Part shown: piece by piece, positions 34,714 to 43,665 of the stretch | Layout of the letters: each line of letters opens with the position of its first letter | How positions within the stretch are numbered: the first letter of the stretch is position 1 | Assembly: GCF_023156585.1 (NCBI RefSeq) | Contig: NZ_JALNMI010000002.1 | Location: 538,479 to 602,478 of the forward strand | DNA: 64,000 nucleotides | Reading direction: 5' to 3' | Source: Subsaxibacter sp. CAU 1640 | GTDB taxonomy: Bacteria > Bacteroidota > Bacteroidia > Flavobacteriales > Flavobacteriaceae | The notes under the pieces: generated by a model | The model's input: the letters and a program-made list of their open reading frames with translations, nothing else | Told to the model about the DNA's origin: nothing | Databases searched by the model: none | Position numbers and translations under genes: made by a program

Positions 34714-35436
34714 TTATTTTGGCGGTTTTCTAAAATTAAGCTTTATAAGTGCCTTATACGTAGGGCTACCTACGGGTGTAATAGACAAACCGTAGGTTCT
34801 TGCTGCGTTTGCCGTATCTGATGCATTGACTTCATTAAAATAAAACAACCCTTTGCGATAGGTGCGCGATGAAGCAAGCGGTGCAGAGGCATCGTTGAGA
34901 TTTCTGGTATCTGCAAGCATTGTGTCTTGCAAGGTTTGCCAATACGCAATCTTGTATTTGTCTTCGTTAGGGTTATAGTTTGCTGTGTTATTCAACAACA
35001 CCACTATCTCACCAATGGTATTGGTGCGTTGATCATAACTAGTTTTGGCATTAGAATGCGTATTTACGTCTGGGTCAGTGCTACTGGTTTTTACTTTTTT
35101 GATACCTCTGTACTTGCGTGCAAGTGCATCAAAATCTTCCATTTGAGCTGGACCTACACCTTTTGTGGCTCTAAAGGCTTTTCTTAAGCCTGTCAATTCT
35201 TTTGATACGGGGTCAAAAGTAGCCTCGCGTGCATCTACCATCACCTTGTAGGGACCTACTTTAGAGTTGACGTCATTTTGTGCATCTGTGGTATTGGTGA
35301 GCCACAATTTTAAATTGGGAATCTCACTGTCTGCATTAGACGGTGCATAGGCAGGACCCATGTCTGTAAAAATAATAATCATGTTTGAAAGGTTTGCATT
35401 GAACTTTGCAAAACCCACTTCGGATTTAGATGCCAT
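34714..35436 (-). CDS. Orphan protein of unknown function
   Basis: A 240-residue soluble protein beginning MASKSEVGFAKF, without signal peptide or membrane segment. It is Asn/Thr/Lys rich with a central GVGPAQMEDFDALARKYRGIKK and GEIVVLLNNTANYNPNEDKYK and a C-terminal LSITPVGSPTYKALIKLNFR. I do not recognise the family. It is flanked by a 21-bp minisatellite on one side and a gene-poor stretch on the other, the kind of setting seen for recently gained or fast-changing genes. Confidence 0.65.
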   Translation of the reverse strand: MASKSEVGFAKFNANLSNMIIIFTDMGPAYAPSNADSEIPNLKLWLTNTTDAQNDVNSKVGPYKVMVDAREATFDPVSKELTGLRKAFRATKGVGPAQMEDFDALARKYRGIKKVKTSSTDPDVNTHSNAKTSYDQRTNTIGEIVVLLNNTANYNPNEDKYKIAYWQTLQDTMLADTRNLNDASAPLASSRTYRKGLFYFNEVNASDTANAARTYGLSITPVGSPTYKALIKLNFRKPPK

Positions 35437-35583
35437 ATAACTGGGATTTAATTGATTAGCGACGTTAAAGTAGCTAAAAAAATAATCACTTTAACAAAGT
35501 GTGAAAAATATTTTTTTAGTCTGTCTAAAAACTTTAAAAAGCGCTCCAGAACTCTATATAAAACTAATAAAAGTGATAAGATT

Positions 35584-35877
35584 TTAGCTTACGGAATTGT
35601 GGTGATTGAGGTGCTGATCTTTATTAAAATGCCCGTGAATGAGCATGCGAAGATGGTGATAGGAATTAAAAGTGTGCTGGTCTCTGTTTGGGATGACGTG
35701 CCTGTGAACCATGAGGTCGTTAATCATGTCTTCTAAAATATCATCAGGAATCATAGTGAGTCGATTTTGGCAATGATGGTTTTTATACAGTTTTGAATGG
35801 TGGTGATGAGCCAGTGCATCCTTAACAAAGGTGTGCGATTTTTGAATATGAAACAAGGCGGTACAGAAATACAACAT
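35584..35877 (-). CDS. Doubtful His-rich small protein
   Basis: A 97-codon ORF with an ATG. The product is unusually rich in His (a HHHH run near residue 25, 18 His in all) with a plausible helix DDILEDMINDLMVHRH. No signal peptide, no recognised domain and no clear ribosome-binding site. It could be a real metal-binding protein or a remnant; I lean to remnant. Confidence 0.3.
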   Translation of the reverse strand: MLYFCTALFHIQKSHTFVKDALAHHHHSKLYKNHHCQNRLTMIPDDILEDMINDLMVHRHVIPNRDQHTFNSYHHLRMLIHGHFNKDQHLNHHNSVS

Positions 35878-35943
35878 TTTCTTAACGGCCTGTGAACATT
35901 GGTGAGGGTGTTGAGGGATTTGAGGGGCTTTATTGGGGTAATG

Positions 35944-35973
35944 AAAAAAGCCTCCTGGGTGGAGGCTTTTATT
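35944..35973. terminator. Terminator of the first tandem lipoprotein gene
   Basis: AAAAGCCTCC-TGGGT-GGAGGCTTTT, with six T's on the minus strand, about 60 bp downstream of the lipoprotein stop; also symmetrical for the plus strand. Confidence 0.85.
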
Positions 35974-36033
35974 AGAGTGTTAGATTATTCTATTTTTAGA
36001 TTATTGATCTCAAAGTTTGTGATTTGAGATGCT

Positions 36034-37797
36034 TTAATTATCTCTTCTGACATGCATAGTTCCAGAGATAGGTGTGCCTTCGGTAGGGTTAGTGAACGGT
36101 ACAAGTTCGCCGACAAAGTTGATGTCTATATATTCACCTACATTTCCAAAAGATGTGACGTTGACAGTACCTTGAAAGACATATTCGAGAGTGGTAGAAT
36201 CTCCGTTTTCATCTTGAAAACCAATGTATGCGTTAGTATAAGCTCCCACAGAGTTAAAATTAGCAATATTAAACTCAAAGAAGTATTGTTGGTTGTTTGA
36301 ATAATAATAAGCAACCAAATAATCACCATCAGTGCCTGCCTGAACATTAAAATTATAAGTAATGGTAGGATGGTCATCTACTTGATAAGTTATGAATTCT
36401 TCTACAGTATTACATGCCGCGATGGTACCTACATTAGTAATTGGTGGCGTGAAAGTGTAGTAAATAGAATCTGTTTCTTGAAGATTTTCAAAGTCCACTC
36501 CGTATAAATGAAATTCATCATTATCAGCACAAGAAAGAAAATTAAATTCAAAAGTGCCATCATCTAGGCTGCTGAAAAAACGGTGAAAATTATGAGTCAA
36601 CATCACATAACCTTCATTGACAGGGTCGCCGTTACAAGTTGTAAAGTTACCAAAGACAGTTTGAGTGACATAAGACCCATTGTCCGCAATGTTGATAGTA
36701 ATTGATGAGTCTTCAGTAAAAGGTCCAATGTTTGCTTCATAAAGGTCTTCGACTCCACATATAGTATATGATCTGACGTATACAAGGAGTGTTTCGTTAC
36801 TCGGAACGAACCCACACACTTGTCCAGTTTCATTGGTATCACCACCTCTTAATCCATAGACATTACTTTGAATCCATACCCATGCATCAGCGAGCGCATT
36901 ACCATCGGCATCGAGGACATTGACACATAAATTGATAGCTTCAGCAGGTACATCGCAATTCCAGAACGAAAAATGTGTGACTGTGCCCACGTAAGCATTG
37001 CCAACAAGGGTTGCGACGCCGTCTTCTATCCAATAACCGTATTGTTCATCAAAATGCCAAAGCGGTATGGTGCTTGGAGCATCGGCCATCAACGAGGCAT
37101 CGAGAGGTACTTTGATCTCGGCTGAAGAGCCTTCTGCGAGATTGAGCTCTTCGCCTCCACTGCCGCGCAATTCGACCGCCAACATACCGAATGTTTGCAA
37201 CATACGAGGTTCGTTTTGAGCATTGGCAGCATATAGCATGCCTGGCATCTGATCTTGCATATCCTCATTGGCTGGGTCGAGATGGTGCATGATGACATTG
37301 ACGCTGCCACTGTAGGCGCTGCCGTCTGCTTTTTGATAGTCCCCTTCTAGAGCGACCGATGCGCCGTTGGGAAGCGCTATTGTTTCCGCTGTACCCGAGG
37401 TTGTGGTGCCCGCGACCGTTTCTGGAAGCATCATGATGGTGACATTGTTAGTGCCAGCAGAAGGCACGACGGAACGAGAGCCGTGCAGATAGCCCGGTTT
37501 TGAGGCTTTGACGTAGCCGAAGTGTTCATTTACCGTTGCATCGTTTATGATGAAGATGCCATTGGCGTCTGTCATGGCAGTTTTAGTTCCTATGGTGATA
37601 ATGACACCTTCTATGGGATTTCGGTCGGTGTCTATGACTTTTCCGAGGAAATTTCTTTGTATTTCACTGCCGAAGTTTTCTGAAAATGTGTTTGGATCAT
37701 GTTGTTGAGGTTCTGGGTTGCCCGAGCTACTGTCGTCTTTATCACAGGAGACAAGCGTTATGGCAAGGCAAAGGATGATGGTGAAGAGTTTTTTCAT
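36034..37797 (-). CDS. Carboxypeptidase-regulatory-like lipoprotein, copy A
   Basis: A 587-residue lipoprotein: signal peptide MKKLFTIILCLAITLVSC with Cys18 as lipidation site, then a DKDDSSSG linker. Residues 50-130 are a carboxypeptidase regulatory-like beta domain (GKVIDTDRNPIEGVIITIGTK). Residues about 140-279 form a further module ending in GTVTHFSFW. The C-terminal 300 residues are Ig-like beta domains with Cys residues (CVNVLDADGNALADAWVW). Residues 1-279 differ from copy B at only nine positions while the rest is strongly diverged. Probably surface exposed; binding or adhesion is a guess. Confidence 0.8.
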   Translation of the reverse strand: MKKLFTIILCLAITLVSCDKDDSSSGNPEPQQHDPNTFSENFGSEIQRNFLGKVIDTDRNPIEGVIITIGTKTAMTDANGIFIINDATVNEHFGYVKASKPGYLHGSRSVVPSAGTNNVTIMMLPETVAGTTTSGTAETIALPNGASVALEGDYQKADGSAYSGSVNVIMHHLDPANEDMQDQMPGMLYAANAQNEPRMLQTFGMLAVELRGSGGEELNLAEGSSAEIKVPLDASLMADAPSTIPLWHFDEQYGYWIEDGVATLVGNAYVGTVTHFSFWNCDVPAEAINLCVNVLDADGNALADAWVWIQSNVYGLRGGDTNETGQVCGFVPSNETLLVYVRSYTICGVEDLYEANIGPFTEDSSITINIADNGSYVTQTVFGNFTTCNGDPVNEGYVMLTHNFHRFFSSLDDGTFEFNFLSCADNDEFHLYGVDFENLQETDSIYYTFTPPITNVGTIAACNTVEEFITYQVDDHPTITYNFNVQAGTDGDYLVAYYYSNNQQYFFEFNIANFNSVGAYTNAYIGFQDENGDSTTLEYVFQGTVNVTSFGNVGEYIDINFVGELVPFTNPTEGTPISGTMHVRRDN

Positions 37798-37845
37798 ATT
37801 GTGTTGATTGTGTTTTTATAAAGATGCGAAAATTGTGGAAAGGTT
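36961..37845. repeat. Duplicated segment, copy A
   Basis: Covers codons 1-279 of lipoprotein A plus about 48 bp of upstream DNA. Nearly identical to 38809-39693; similarity stops abruptly at both ends. Confidence 0.85.
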
Positions 37846-37878
37846 GCGTATTAAACAGCTATGTAAAAATCAAATTTA

Positions 37879-39645
37879 TCAATTATCTCGAATAATGTGT
37901 AAAACTCCTGTTATTGTGTGTGATATAGAATTGCCATCAACATAAGTTCCTGAAAAATTCATATCTACATATTCGTCAAGTTGACCGTATTCAGTTACAT
38001 AGATACTGATATCATCTGTAGTAATATCTCCAAAATCAGCATTTTCGTCAGTAAAAGCAATCCATGTATAGTAATTTTGAACATTATAAACCCCAACACC
38101 ATTAAATTGAGAAATTCCCATGTTAAAAGTATGGTTGTTTCCACTTGGATCATCTTTCTGGACAATAAAAATATCAGCATCAAATCCACTATTTATAAAA
38201 AAATTATAAGTAATCGGGGGATGATCATCTACTTGATATGTTATAAATTCTTCGATGGAATTACAAGCCAATAGATTTCCGATATTGGTTGATGGAGAAG
38301 TGAATGTATAATTTATAGTTCCCGTAGATTGAATATTTTGAAAATCTTGTCCCTCGATAGTGAAGGTGTTTGAACCTGTAGAACAATGCAAAACATTAAA
38401 CTCAAAAGAACCATTATCGACATACTCAAATAGTACATTATTATTGTAATTCAATTGGACATAACCTTCCGTTACATTATTACCATTACAATCTTTAAAA
38501 CTCCCCAAAATGGTTTCAGTAGTTGCATCGACGGTACTGGGAATTACAATCGTATATGTTGTAGACGTAGTAAAAGGCCCAATGTCTACAGTATAAATAG
38601 GAATGTTTAGACAAGCCTGATTAAAAACTCTTAATTGAAACATACGGTTTGAAGGAGCCATTCCACAAACTAATCCTAACTCATTCGTTAGACGCCTATG
38701 ACTTTCACCGAATATTGCCAGCTCTACACCAATAAAATTAAGTGGATTATTATTTTCATCTGTCACCTCTATACATAAAGAAATAGGACTTGTAGGTGTG
38801 CACAAAAACCAAAAAGAAAAATGCGTAACTGTGCCCACGTAAGCGTTGCCTACAAGGGTTGCGACGCCATCTTCTATCCAATAACCGTACTGTTCATCAA
38901 AATGCCAAAGCGGTATGGTGCTTGGAGCATCGGCTATCAGTGAGGCATCGAGCGGTACTTTGATTTCAGCAGAAGAGCCTTCTGCGAGATTGAGCTCCTC
39001 GCCTCCACTGCCGCGCAATTCGACCGCCAACATACCAAATGTTTGCAACATACGAGGTTGGTTTTGCGCATTGGCAGCATATAGCATGCCTGGCATCTGG
39101 TCTTGCATGTCCTCACTGGCAGGGTCGAGATGGTGCATCATGACATTGACGCTGCCACTGTAGGCGCTGCCATCTGCTTTTTGATAGTCCCCTTCTAGAG
39201 CGACCGATGCGCCGTTGGGAAGCGTGATGGTTTCGGCTGTACCCGAATTTGTGGTGCCTGCAACCGTTTCTGGAAGCAACATAATGGTGACATTGTTAGT
39301 GCCAGAGGAAGGCACAACTGAACGAGAGCCGTGCAGATAGCCCGGTTTTGAGGCTTTGACATAGCCGAAGTGTTCATTTACCGTTGCATCGTTTATGATG
39401 AAGATGCCATTGGCGTCTGTCATGGCAGTTTTAGTTCCTATGGTGATAGTGACACCTTCTATGGGATTTCGGTCGGTGTCTATGACTTTTCCGAGGAAAT
39501 TTCTTTGGATTTCACTGCCGAAGTTTTCTGAAAATGTGTTTGGATCATGTTGTTGAGGTTCTGGGTTGCCCGAGCTACTGTCGTCTTTATCGCAGGAGAC
39601 AAGCGTTATGGCAAGGCAAAGGATGATGGTGAAAAGTTTTTTCAT
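37879..39645 (-). CDS. Carboxypeptidase-regulatory-like lipoprotein, copy B
   Basis: A 588-residue tandem paralogue of copy A with the same lipobox (LVSC), regulatory-like domain and second module (nine substitutions in 279 residues). After FSFW at residue 279 the proteins differ: here FLCTPTSPISLCIEV and a separate set of beta domains. Only islands such as EEFITYQVDDHP and the final RDN are shared with copy A. The two genes lie 81 bp apart, same strand, no terminator between them, but each carries the same 48-bp upstream sequence, so each may have its own promoter. Confidence 0.8.
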   Translation of the reverse strand: MKKLFTIILCLAITLVSCDKDDSSSGNPEPQQHDPNTFSENFGSEIQRNFLGKVIDTDRNPIEGVTITIGTKTAMTDANGIFIINDATVNEHFGYVKASKPGYLHGSRSVVPSSGTNNVTIMLLPETVAGTTNSGTAETITLPNGASVALEGDYQKADGSAYSGSVNVMMHHLDPASEDMQDQMPGMLYAANAQNQPRMLQTFGMLAVELRGSGGEELNLAEGSSAEIKVPLDASLIADAPSTIPLWHFDEQYGYWIEDGVATLVGNAYVGTVTHFSFWFLCTPTSPISLCIEVTDENNNPLNFIGVELAIFGESHRRLTNELGLVCGMAPSNRMFQLRVFNQACLNIPIYTVDIGPFTTSTTYTIVIPSTVDATTETILGSFKDCNGNNVTEGYVQLNYNNNVLFEYVDNGSFEFNVLHCSTGSNTFTIEGQDFQNIQSTGTINYTFTSPSTNIGNLLACNSIEEFITYQVDDHPPITYNFFINSGFDADIFIVQKDDPSGNNHTFNMGISQFNGVGVYNVQNYYTWIAFTDENADFGDITTDDISIYVTEYGQLDEYVDMNFSGTYVDGNSISHTITGVLHIIRDN

Positions 39646-39693
39646 ATTGTGTTGATTGTGTTTTTATAAAGATGCGAAAAATGTGGAAAGGTT
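38809..39693. repeat. Duplicated segment, copy B
   Basis: Partner of 36961-37845: codons 1-279 of lipoprotein B plus about 48 bp upstream. The conserved upstream part is ATTGTGTTGATTGTGTTTTT and the following bases. Confidence 0.85.
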
Positions 39694-39728
39694 GCGTGGG
39701 AATTGTAGGAAATTTTGAACAGTAGGCA

Positions 39729-39757
39729 TAAAAAAACCTTCCGTAAAGGAAGGTTTT
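39729..39757. terminator. Terminator of the small acidic lipoprotein gene
   Basis: AAAACCTTCC-GTAAA-GGAAGGTTTT, with a run of seven T's on the minus strand, 24 bp after the stop. Confidence 0.85.
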
Positions 39758-39780
39758 GTGTTATACATCAAATACTTTGA

Positions 39781-40053
39781 TTATTGTTCATCATCTGTAA
39801 TTTCTTTAGCAGCATCTTCGATGGCCTTGCCAGCTTCTTTAGTTTCTTCGGCGGCATTATCCATAGCTTTACCAGCTTTTTCTAGTGCGCCTTCGGTTTC
39901 ATCAGCTACATCATCTGCAGCATCTTCAACAGCATCACCTACATCATCCATTGTATCTTCTACATCATCTGCTTTTCTTTCGGTGTCTCTGCAAGAGGTA
40001 AATGACATACTCATTGCCATTACCAATACGATACTTAAAAGTACTTTTTTCAT
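39781..40053 (-). CDS. Small acidic lipoprotein with amphipathic helix repeats
   Basis: A 90-residue protein: signal peptide with lipobox SFTSC (Cys21), then about 65 residues made almost only of Ala, Asp, Glu, Lys and Val in repeats of 7-11 residues (DAVEDAADDVADE, EKAGKAMDNAAEETKEAGKAIEDAAKE). This predicts one long amphipathic helix, as in YtxH/apolipoprotein-like stress proteins. Role unknown; perhaps envelope stability. It stands between the tandem lipoproteins and waaA with its own terminator. Confidence 0.75.
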   Translation of the reverse strand: MKKVLLSIVLVMAMSMSFTSCRDTERKADDVEDTMDDVGDAVEDAADDVADETEGALEKAGKAMDNAAEETKEAGKAIEDAAKEITDDEQ

Positions 40054-40137
40054 TGTATTGATTTTTAGTGTTAATTGTGGATTCTAAAATACTCAATGCG
40101 AAGCGATAAAACAAACGCAATCACAATAAGATTTAAC

Positions 40138-41406
40138 TTATATACGGAGATTGTTCGTGATTTGGACGACTGCACCCTTGTGCTCGGCGATGAATTGTGC
40201 ATTGCGATTGCCGAATTCTTTGCGATGGTCTTTGTCTGTGATGAAGTTATTGAGCGTTTGATTTAATTCTTCTTGATTTTTGATACTGACAACGCCGGCT
40301 TGGTCTATCATACGTTGTGCCTCTGGGAATTTTTTATGGTTTTTACCAATAATGACAGGCACTCCAAATACCGCAGGCTCTAGAATATTGTGCAGACCAG
40401 TTGTTCCCATAGCACCACCAACGTAAGCGATGTTTGCATAACTATATATTTTTGATAGCATACCGATATTATCAATAATCATCACAGAGTAATCGGCTAG
40501 ATTGTGTTGGTCCTTTTCAGAATGGAGTACTGTTTTTGGTGAAAGACTGGCTTGCAGATTTTTGATTTGCGGTTGTTTGATGCTATGCGGCGCTATGATG
40601 TATTTGATGTCGTTATTTGGGTTTTTATTGATGAATTTTACCAAAAGTTCTTCATCTTCGGGCCACGAACTGCCTATGACTATGCATAGGTGGTTCTGTT
40701 TGAACTCTTCAATGAAGGGTAACGAGTTGTTTTGAGTCAATTGGTCTGTTACTCTGTCAAATCTTGTATCACCAGCGATAGAAACGTTTTTGAAATTGAT
40801 GGATTCGAGCAGTTTTTGAGATGATTCATTCTGCACATAGATGTGTTCAAAAGCCGAAAGTGCGTTGCGCATCATACCACCATACCATTTAAAGTAAGAT
40901 TGCTTTTCTCTGAACAGTGCGGAAATCAATATTGCTTTACCGTTGCGTTTTTTAAGTTCCAAAAGATAATTGGGCCAAATATCATACTTCACAAAAACTG
41001 TTACATCAGGATGCACAAGGTCGAGAAAACGATTTGCATTGGATGGGCTGTCCATAGGAAGGTATGCGACCACGTCTGCAATGTCGGTATTCTTACGTAT
41101 TTCATATCCAGAAGGCGAGAAAAAGGTTAGGATGACCTTATGGTTTGGGTAACTTTTGCGCATTTCCTTAAATACGGGAAGGCCTTGCTCGTATTCGCCC
41201 AGTGATGCGCAGTGGAACCAAAATGTTTTGTCGCTAGGTTGAATTTTCTGTAAACGTTTGAAAGTTTCAGCACGACCATCCACGCCCAATTTTAATTTTT
41301 GGTTGAAAAGTGCCAAGAATTTTAAAAGAATCTCGGTGAGATAAATTCCAATGGTATATAAAATGCGCAAGTAAATTTGTTTTTTGCTAAAATACGTCAC
41401 TTTCAT
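40138..41406 (-). CDS. waaA: 3-deoxy-D-manno-octulosonic acid transferase
   Basis: Adds Kdo from CMP-Kdo to lipid A precursors at the inner membrane. The 422-residue protein has an N-terminal membrane anchor (IYLRILYTIGIYLTEILLKFLALF), the Kdo-transferase N domain with FHCASLGEYEQGLPV (acceptor-site Glu) and FFSPSGYEI, and a GT-B C domain with IGSSWPEDE, APHSIKQPQI and YVGGAMGTTGLHNILEPAVFG. ATG at 41406 was chosen; an earlier start would be TTG at 41433. It is divergent from the DegT aminotransferase gene. Confidence 0.93.
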   Translation of the reverse strand: MKVTYFSKKQIYLRILYTIGIYLTEILLKFLALFNQKLKLGVDGRAETFKRLQKIQPSDKTFWFHCASLGEYEQGLPVFKEMRKSYPNHKVILTFFSPSGYEIRKNTDIADVVAYLPMDSPSNANRFLDLVHPDVTVFVKYDIWPNYLLELKKRNGKAILISALFREKQSYFKWYGGMMRNALSAFEHIYVQNESSQKLLESINFKNVSIAGDTRFDRVTDQLTQNNSLPFIEEFKQNHLCIVIGSSWPEDEELLVKFINKNPNNDIKYIIAPHSIKQPQIKNLQASLSPKTVLHSEKDQHNLADYSVMIIDNIGMLSKIYSYANIAYVGGAMGTTGLHNILEPAVFGVPVIIGKNHKKFPEAQRMIDQAGVVSIKNQEELNQTLNNFITDKDHRKEFGNRNAQFIAEHKGAVVQITNNLRI

Positions 41407-41498
41407 AACATTCGATTGGTTGAAGCCGTACAATTTTGTAAATTCGCTACCTTATGATGCGTATCAATCGCAGCATACTAAATGCATAATTTCTTCCG

Positions 41499-42638
41499 AT
41501 GAATAAAATACAAATGGTTGACCTAAAGGGTCAATATTCCAAAATCAAAAACGTTGTGGATGCCTCAATTGCAGAAGTACTTGACAACACTGCATATATT
41601 AATGGACCAAAAGTCCACGAATTTCAAAAAAACCTGGAGCAGTATCTAGGCGTCAAACACGTCATTCCTTGTGCCAACGGAACAGATGCCCTTCAAATAG
41701 CGATGATGGGCTTGAATTTAAAGCCAGGCGATGAAGTCATCACGGCAGATTTTACCTTTGCAGCAACGGTGGAAGTTATTGCTTTGTTGCAATTGACACC
41801 TGTTTTGGTAGATGTTGACCCAGATACCTTCAATATTGATATCGACGCCATCAAAAAAGCTATTACTCCGAAAACCAAAGCTATTGTTCCTGTACATTTA
41901 TTTGGGCAATGCGCCAATATGGAAGCCATTATGGCTATTGCGAAAGAACATAATCTTTATGTTATTGAAGACAATGCACAAGCTATCGGCGCAACTTATA
42001 CTTATGCCGATGGTACTAAAGCCAAAGCAGGCACTATTGGACATGTGGCTTCAACGTCGTTTTTTCCGAGCAAGAATTTAGGTTGCTATGGTGATGGAGG
42101 TGCGATTTTTACCAATGATGATGATTTGGCGCATTACATTCGAGGCATTGTGAATCATGGTATGTATGAGCGTTATCATCATGATGTGGTTGGTGTCAAT
42201 TCTCGATTAGATTCGATACAAGCAGCCGTTTTGGATGCTAAATTGCCCCATTTGGATGATTATAATAAAGCAAGAATCAAAGCTGCCAATGCCTATGATA
42301 CAGCTTTTAAGGGACACGAAAACATCATCACACCTCATCGCGAAGGTGATGAAGACAATCACGTGTTCCATCAATATACTTTAAAAGTTAAAGGCGCTGA
42401 TAGAGATGCTTTGGTGAAACATTTGGGCGAAAAAGGCATTCCTTGTGGTGTGTATTACCCAATTCCACTTCATCTTCAAAAAGCTTATAAAGATTCAAGA
42501 TATAATGAAGAAGATTTTGCTGTTACCAATCAATTGGTAAAGGAAGTGATTTCATTGCCAATGCATACGGAACTAGATGATGAGCAGATTGAATTCATCA
42601 CCTCAGCAGTTATTAATTTTGTAAACTCAAATTTATAA
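41499..42638 (+). CDS. DegT/DnrJ/EryC1/StrS family aminotransferase
   Basis: A 379-residue PLP sugar aminotransferase that typically converts a keto group on a nucleotide sugar to an amine. Conserved features: MVDLKGQYSKIK, ANGTDALQIAM, DFTFAATVEVI, VPVHLFGQCANM, EDNAQAIGATY, the PLP lysine in SFFPSKNLGCYGDGGAI, and GVNSRLDSIQAAVL. It is followed directly by galE (the ATG begins right after the stop), so they form an operon probably for an envelope glycan precursor. Which sugar is used is not known. Confidence 0.9.
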   Translation: MNKIQMVDLKGQYSKIKNVVDASIAEVLDNTAYINGPKVHEFQKNLEQYLGVKHVIPCANGTDALQIAMMGLNLKPGDEVITADFTFAATVEVIALLQLTPVLVDVDPDTFNIDIDAIKKAITPKTKAIVPVHLFGQCANMEAIMAIAKEHNLYVIEDNAQAIGATYTYADGTKAKAGTIGHVASTSFFPSKNLGCYGDGGAIFTNDDDLAHYIRGIVNHGMYERYHHDVVGVNSRLDSIQAAVLDAKLPHLDDYNKARIKAANAYDTAFKGHENIITPHREGDEDNHVFHQYTLKVKGADRDALVKHLGEKGIPCGVYYPIPLHLQKAYKDSRYNEEDFAVTNQLVKEVISLPMHTELDDEQIEFITSAVINFVNSNL

Positions 42639-43655
42639 ATGAAGGTTTTAGTTACAGGAGGTTTAGGCTTTATAGGTTCTCATACTGTTGTTGAATTGCA
42701 ACAAAAAGGTTTTGAGGTTGTCATTATTGATGATTTGTCGAATTCTTCCATTGAAGTTTTAGGCGGCATCGCATCGATAACTGGCAAGACTCCTCTCTTT
42801 GAGCAATTCGATTTAAGAGATAAACAGAAAGTTGAAACCTTCTTTGAAACTCATAACGATATTGTAGGTGTCATTCATTTCGCGGCCAGTAAAGCGGTGG
42901 GTGAAAGTGTGGAAAAGCCCTTGCTTTACTATGAAAACAATCTGAATACGCTTATTTATATGCTAAAATCGGTTGTGCAACTAGAGGCCAGCTTTATCTT
43001 TAGCTCGTCCTGTACTGTTTATGGTCAAGCGGATCAAATGCCAATTACCGAAAATGCACCTACTAAACCAGCTGAATCTCCTTATGGAAACACGAAACAA
43101 ATTGGTGAGGAAATCATCAAGGATACCTGCAAAGTTCATTCGAAATTGAATGCCATTTCGTTACGTTATTTCAATCCCATCGGAGCGCATCCCACTGCTA
43201 AAATTGGTGAATTGCCAATAGGTGTTCCGCAGAACTTAGTACCTTTTATTACCCAAACTGCTGCAGGTCTTCGTAAGGAGCTGTCTGTTTTTGGAAATGA
43301 TTACCCAACACCAGATGGCACTTGCATTAGAGATTACATTCATGTGGTCGATTTGGCAAAAGCACATGTCATAGCTTTAGAACGTTTGATTAACGGAAAG
43401 AATCAATATAATTATGAGACTTTTAATGTGGGAACAGGCAAAGGAAGTTCTGTATTGGAAGTCATTAAATCTTTTGAAAAAGTTTCAGGTAAAGAGTTGC
43501 CATATAAATTTGCCCCCAAACGAGAGGGCGATGTCATTCAAGCTTATGCAGACACAGCCAAAGCGAATAATGACCTTGGGTGGAAAGCTGAATCAACTCT
43601 TGACGATGCGATGGACTCTGCCTGGAAGTGGGAACAGCATATTAGAAACATCTAA
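42639..43655 (+). CDS. galE: UDP-glucose 4-epimerase
   Basis: NAD-dependent interconversion of UDP-glucose and UDP-galactose (or the N-acetyl forms). The 338-residue short-chain dehydrogenase has VTGGLGFIGSHT at the N-terminus, HFAASKAVGES, the Ser in SSSCTVYGQ and catalytic YGNTK, then ISLRYFNPIGAHP, GTCIRDYIHVVDLAKAH and FNVGTGKG. Starts directly after the upstream stop codon, and the amidohydrolase gene follows after 10 bp. Confidence 0.93.
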   Translation: MKVLVTGGLGFIGSHTVVELQQKGFEVVIIDDLSNSSIEVLGGIASITGKTPLFEQFDLRDKQKVETFFETHNDIVGVIHFAASKAVGESVEKPLLYYENNLNTLIYMLKSVVQLEASFIFSSSCTVYGQADQMPITENAPTKPAESPYGNTKQIGEEIIKDTCKVHSKLNAISLRYFNPIGAHPTAKIGELPIGVPQNLVPFITQTAAGLRKELSVFGNDYPTPDGTCIRDYIHVVDLAKAHVIALERLINGKNQYNYETFNVGTGKGSSVLEVIKSFEKVSGKELPYKFAPKREGDVIQAYADTAKANNDLGWKAESTLDDAMDSAWKWEQHIRNI

Positions 43656-43665
43656 AACCATCATA

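Larger units (their letters stand above)
35437..36033. other. Gene-poor stretch
   Basis: Almost 600 bp with no well-supported gene. It contains one weak His-rich ORF on the minus strand (35584-35877), an opposing ORF without an ATG, G/T-rich sequence around 35890-35940, and a clear terminator at 35944-35973. It may hold a decayed gene. Confidence 0.5.

Noticed and set aside
35452-35736. 95-codon plus-strand ORF in the gene-poor stretch
   Set aside because: No ATG start of good quality, overlaps a better minus-strand frame and has no recognisable features.
36034-39645. Assembly artefact doubling one gene
   Set aside because: The C-terminal halves and the flanks are different, so two real genes are present.
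43414-43665. N-terminal extension of the amidohydrolase overlapping galE
   Set aside because: It is an out-of-frame reading of galE; the real start at 43666 gives a clean signal peptide.
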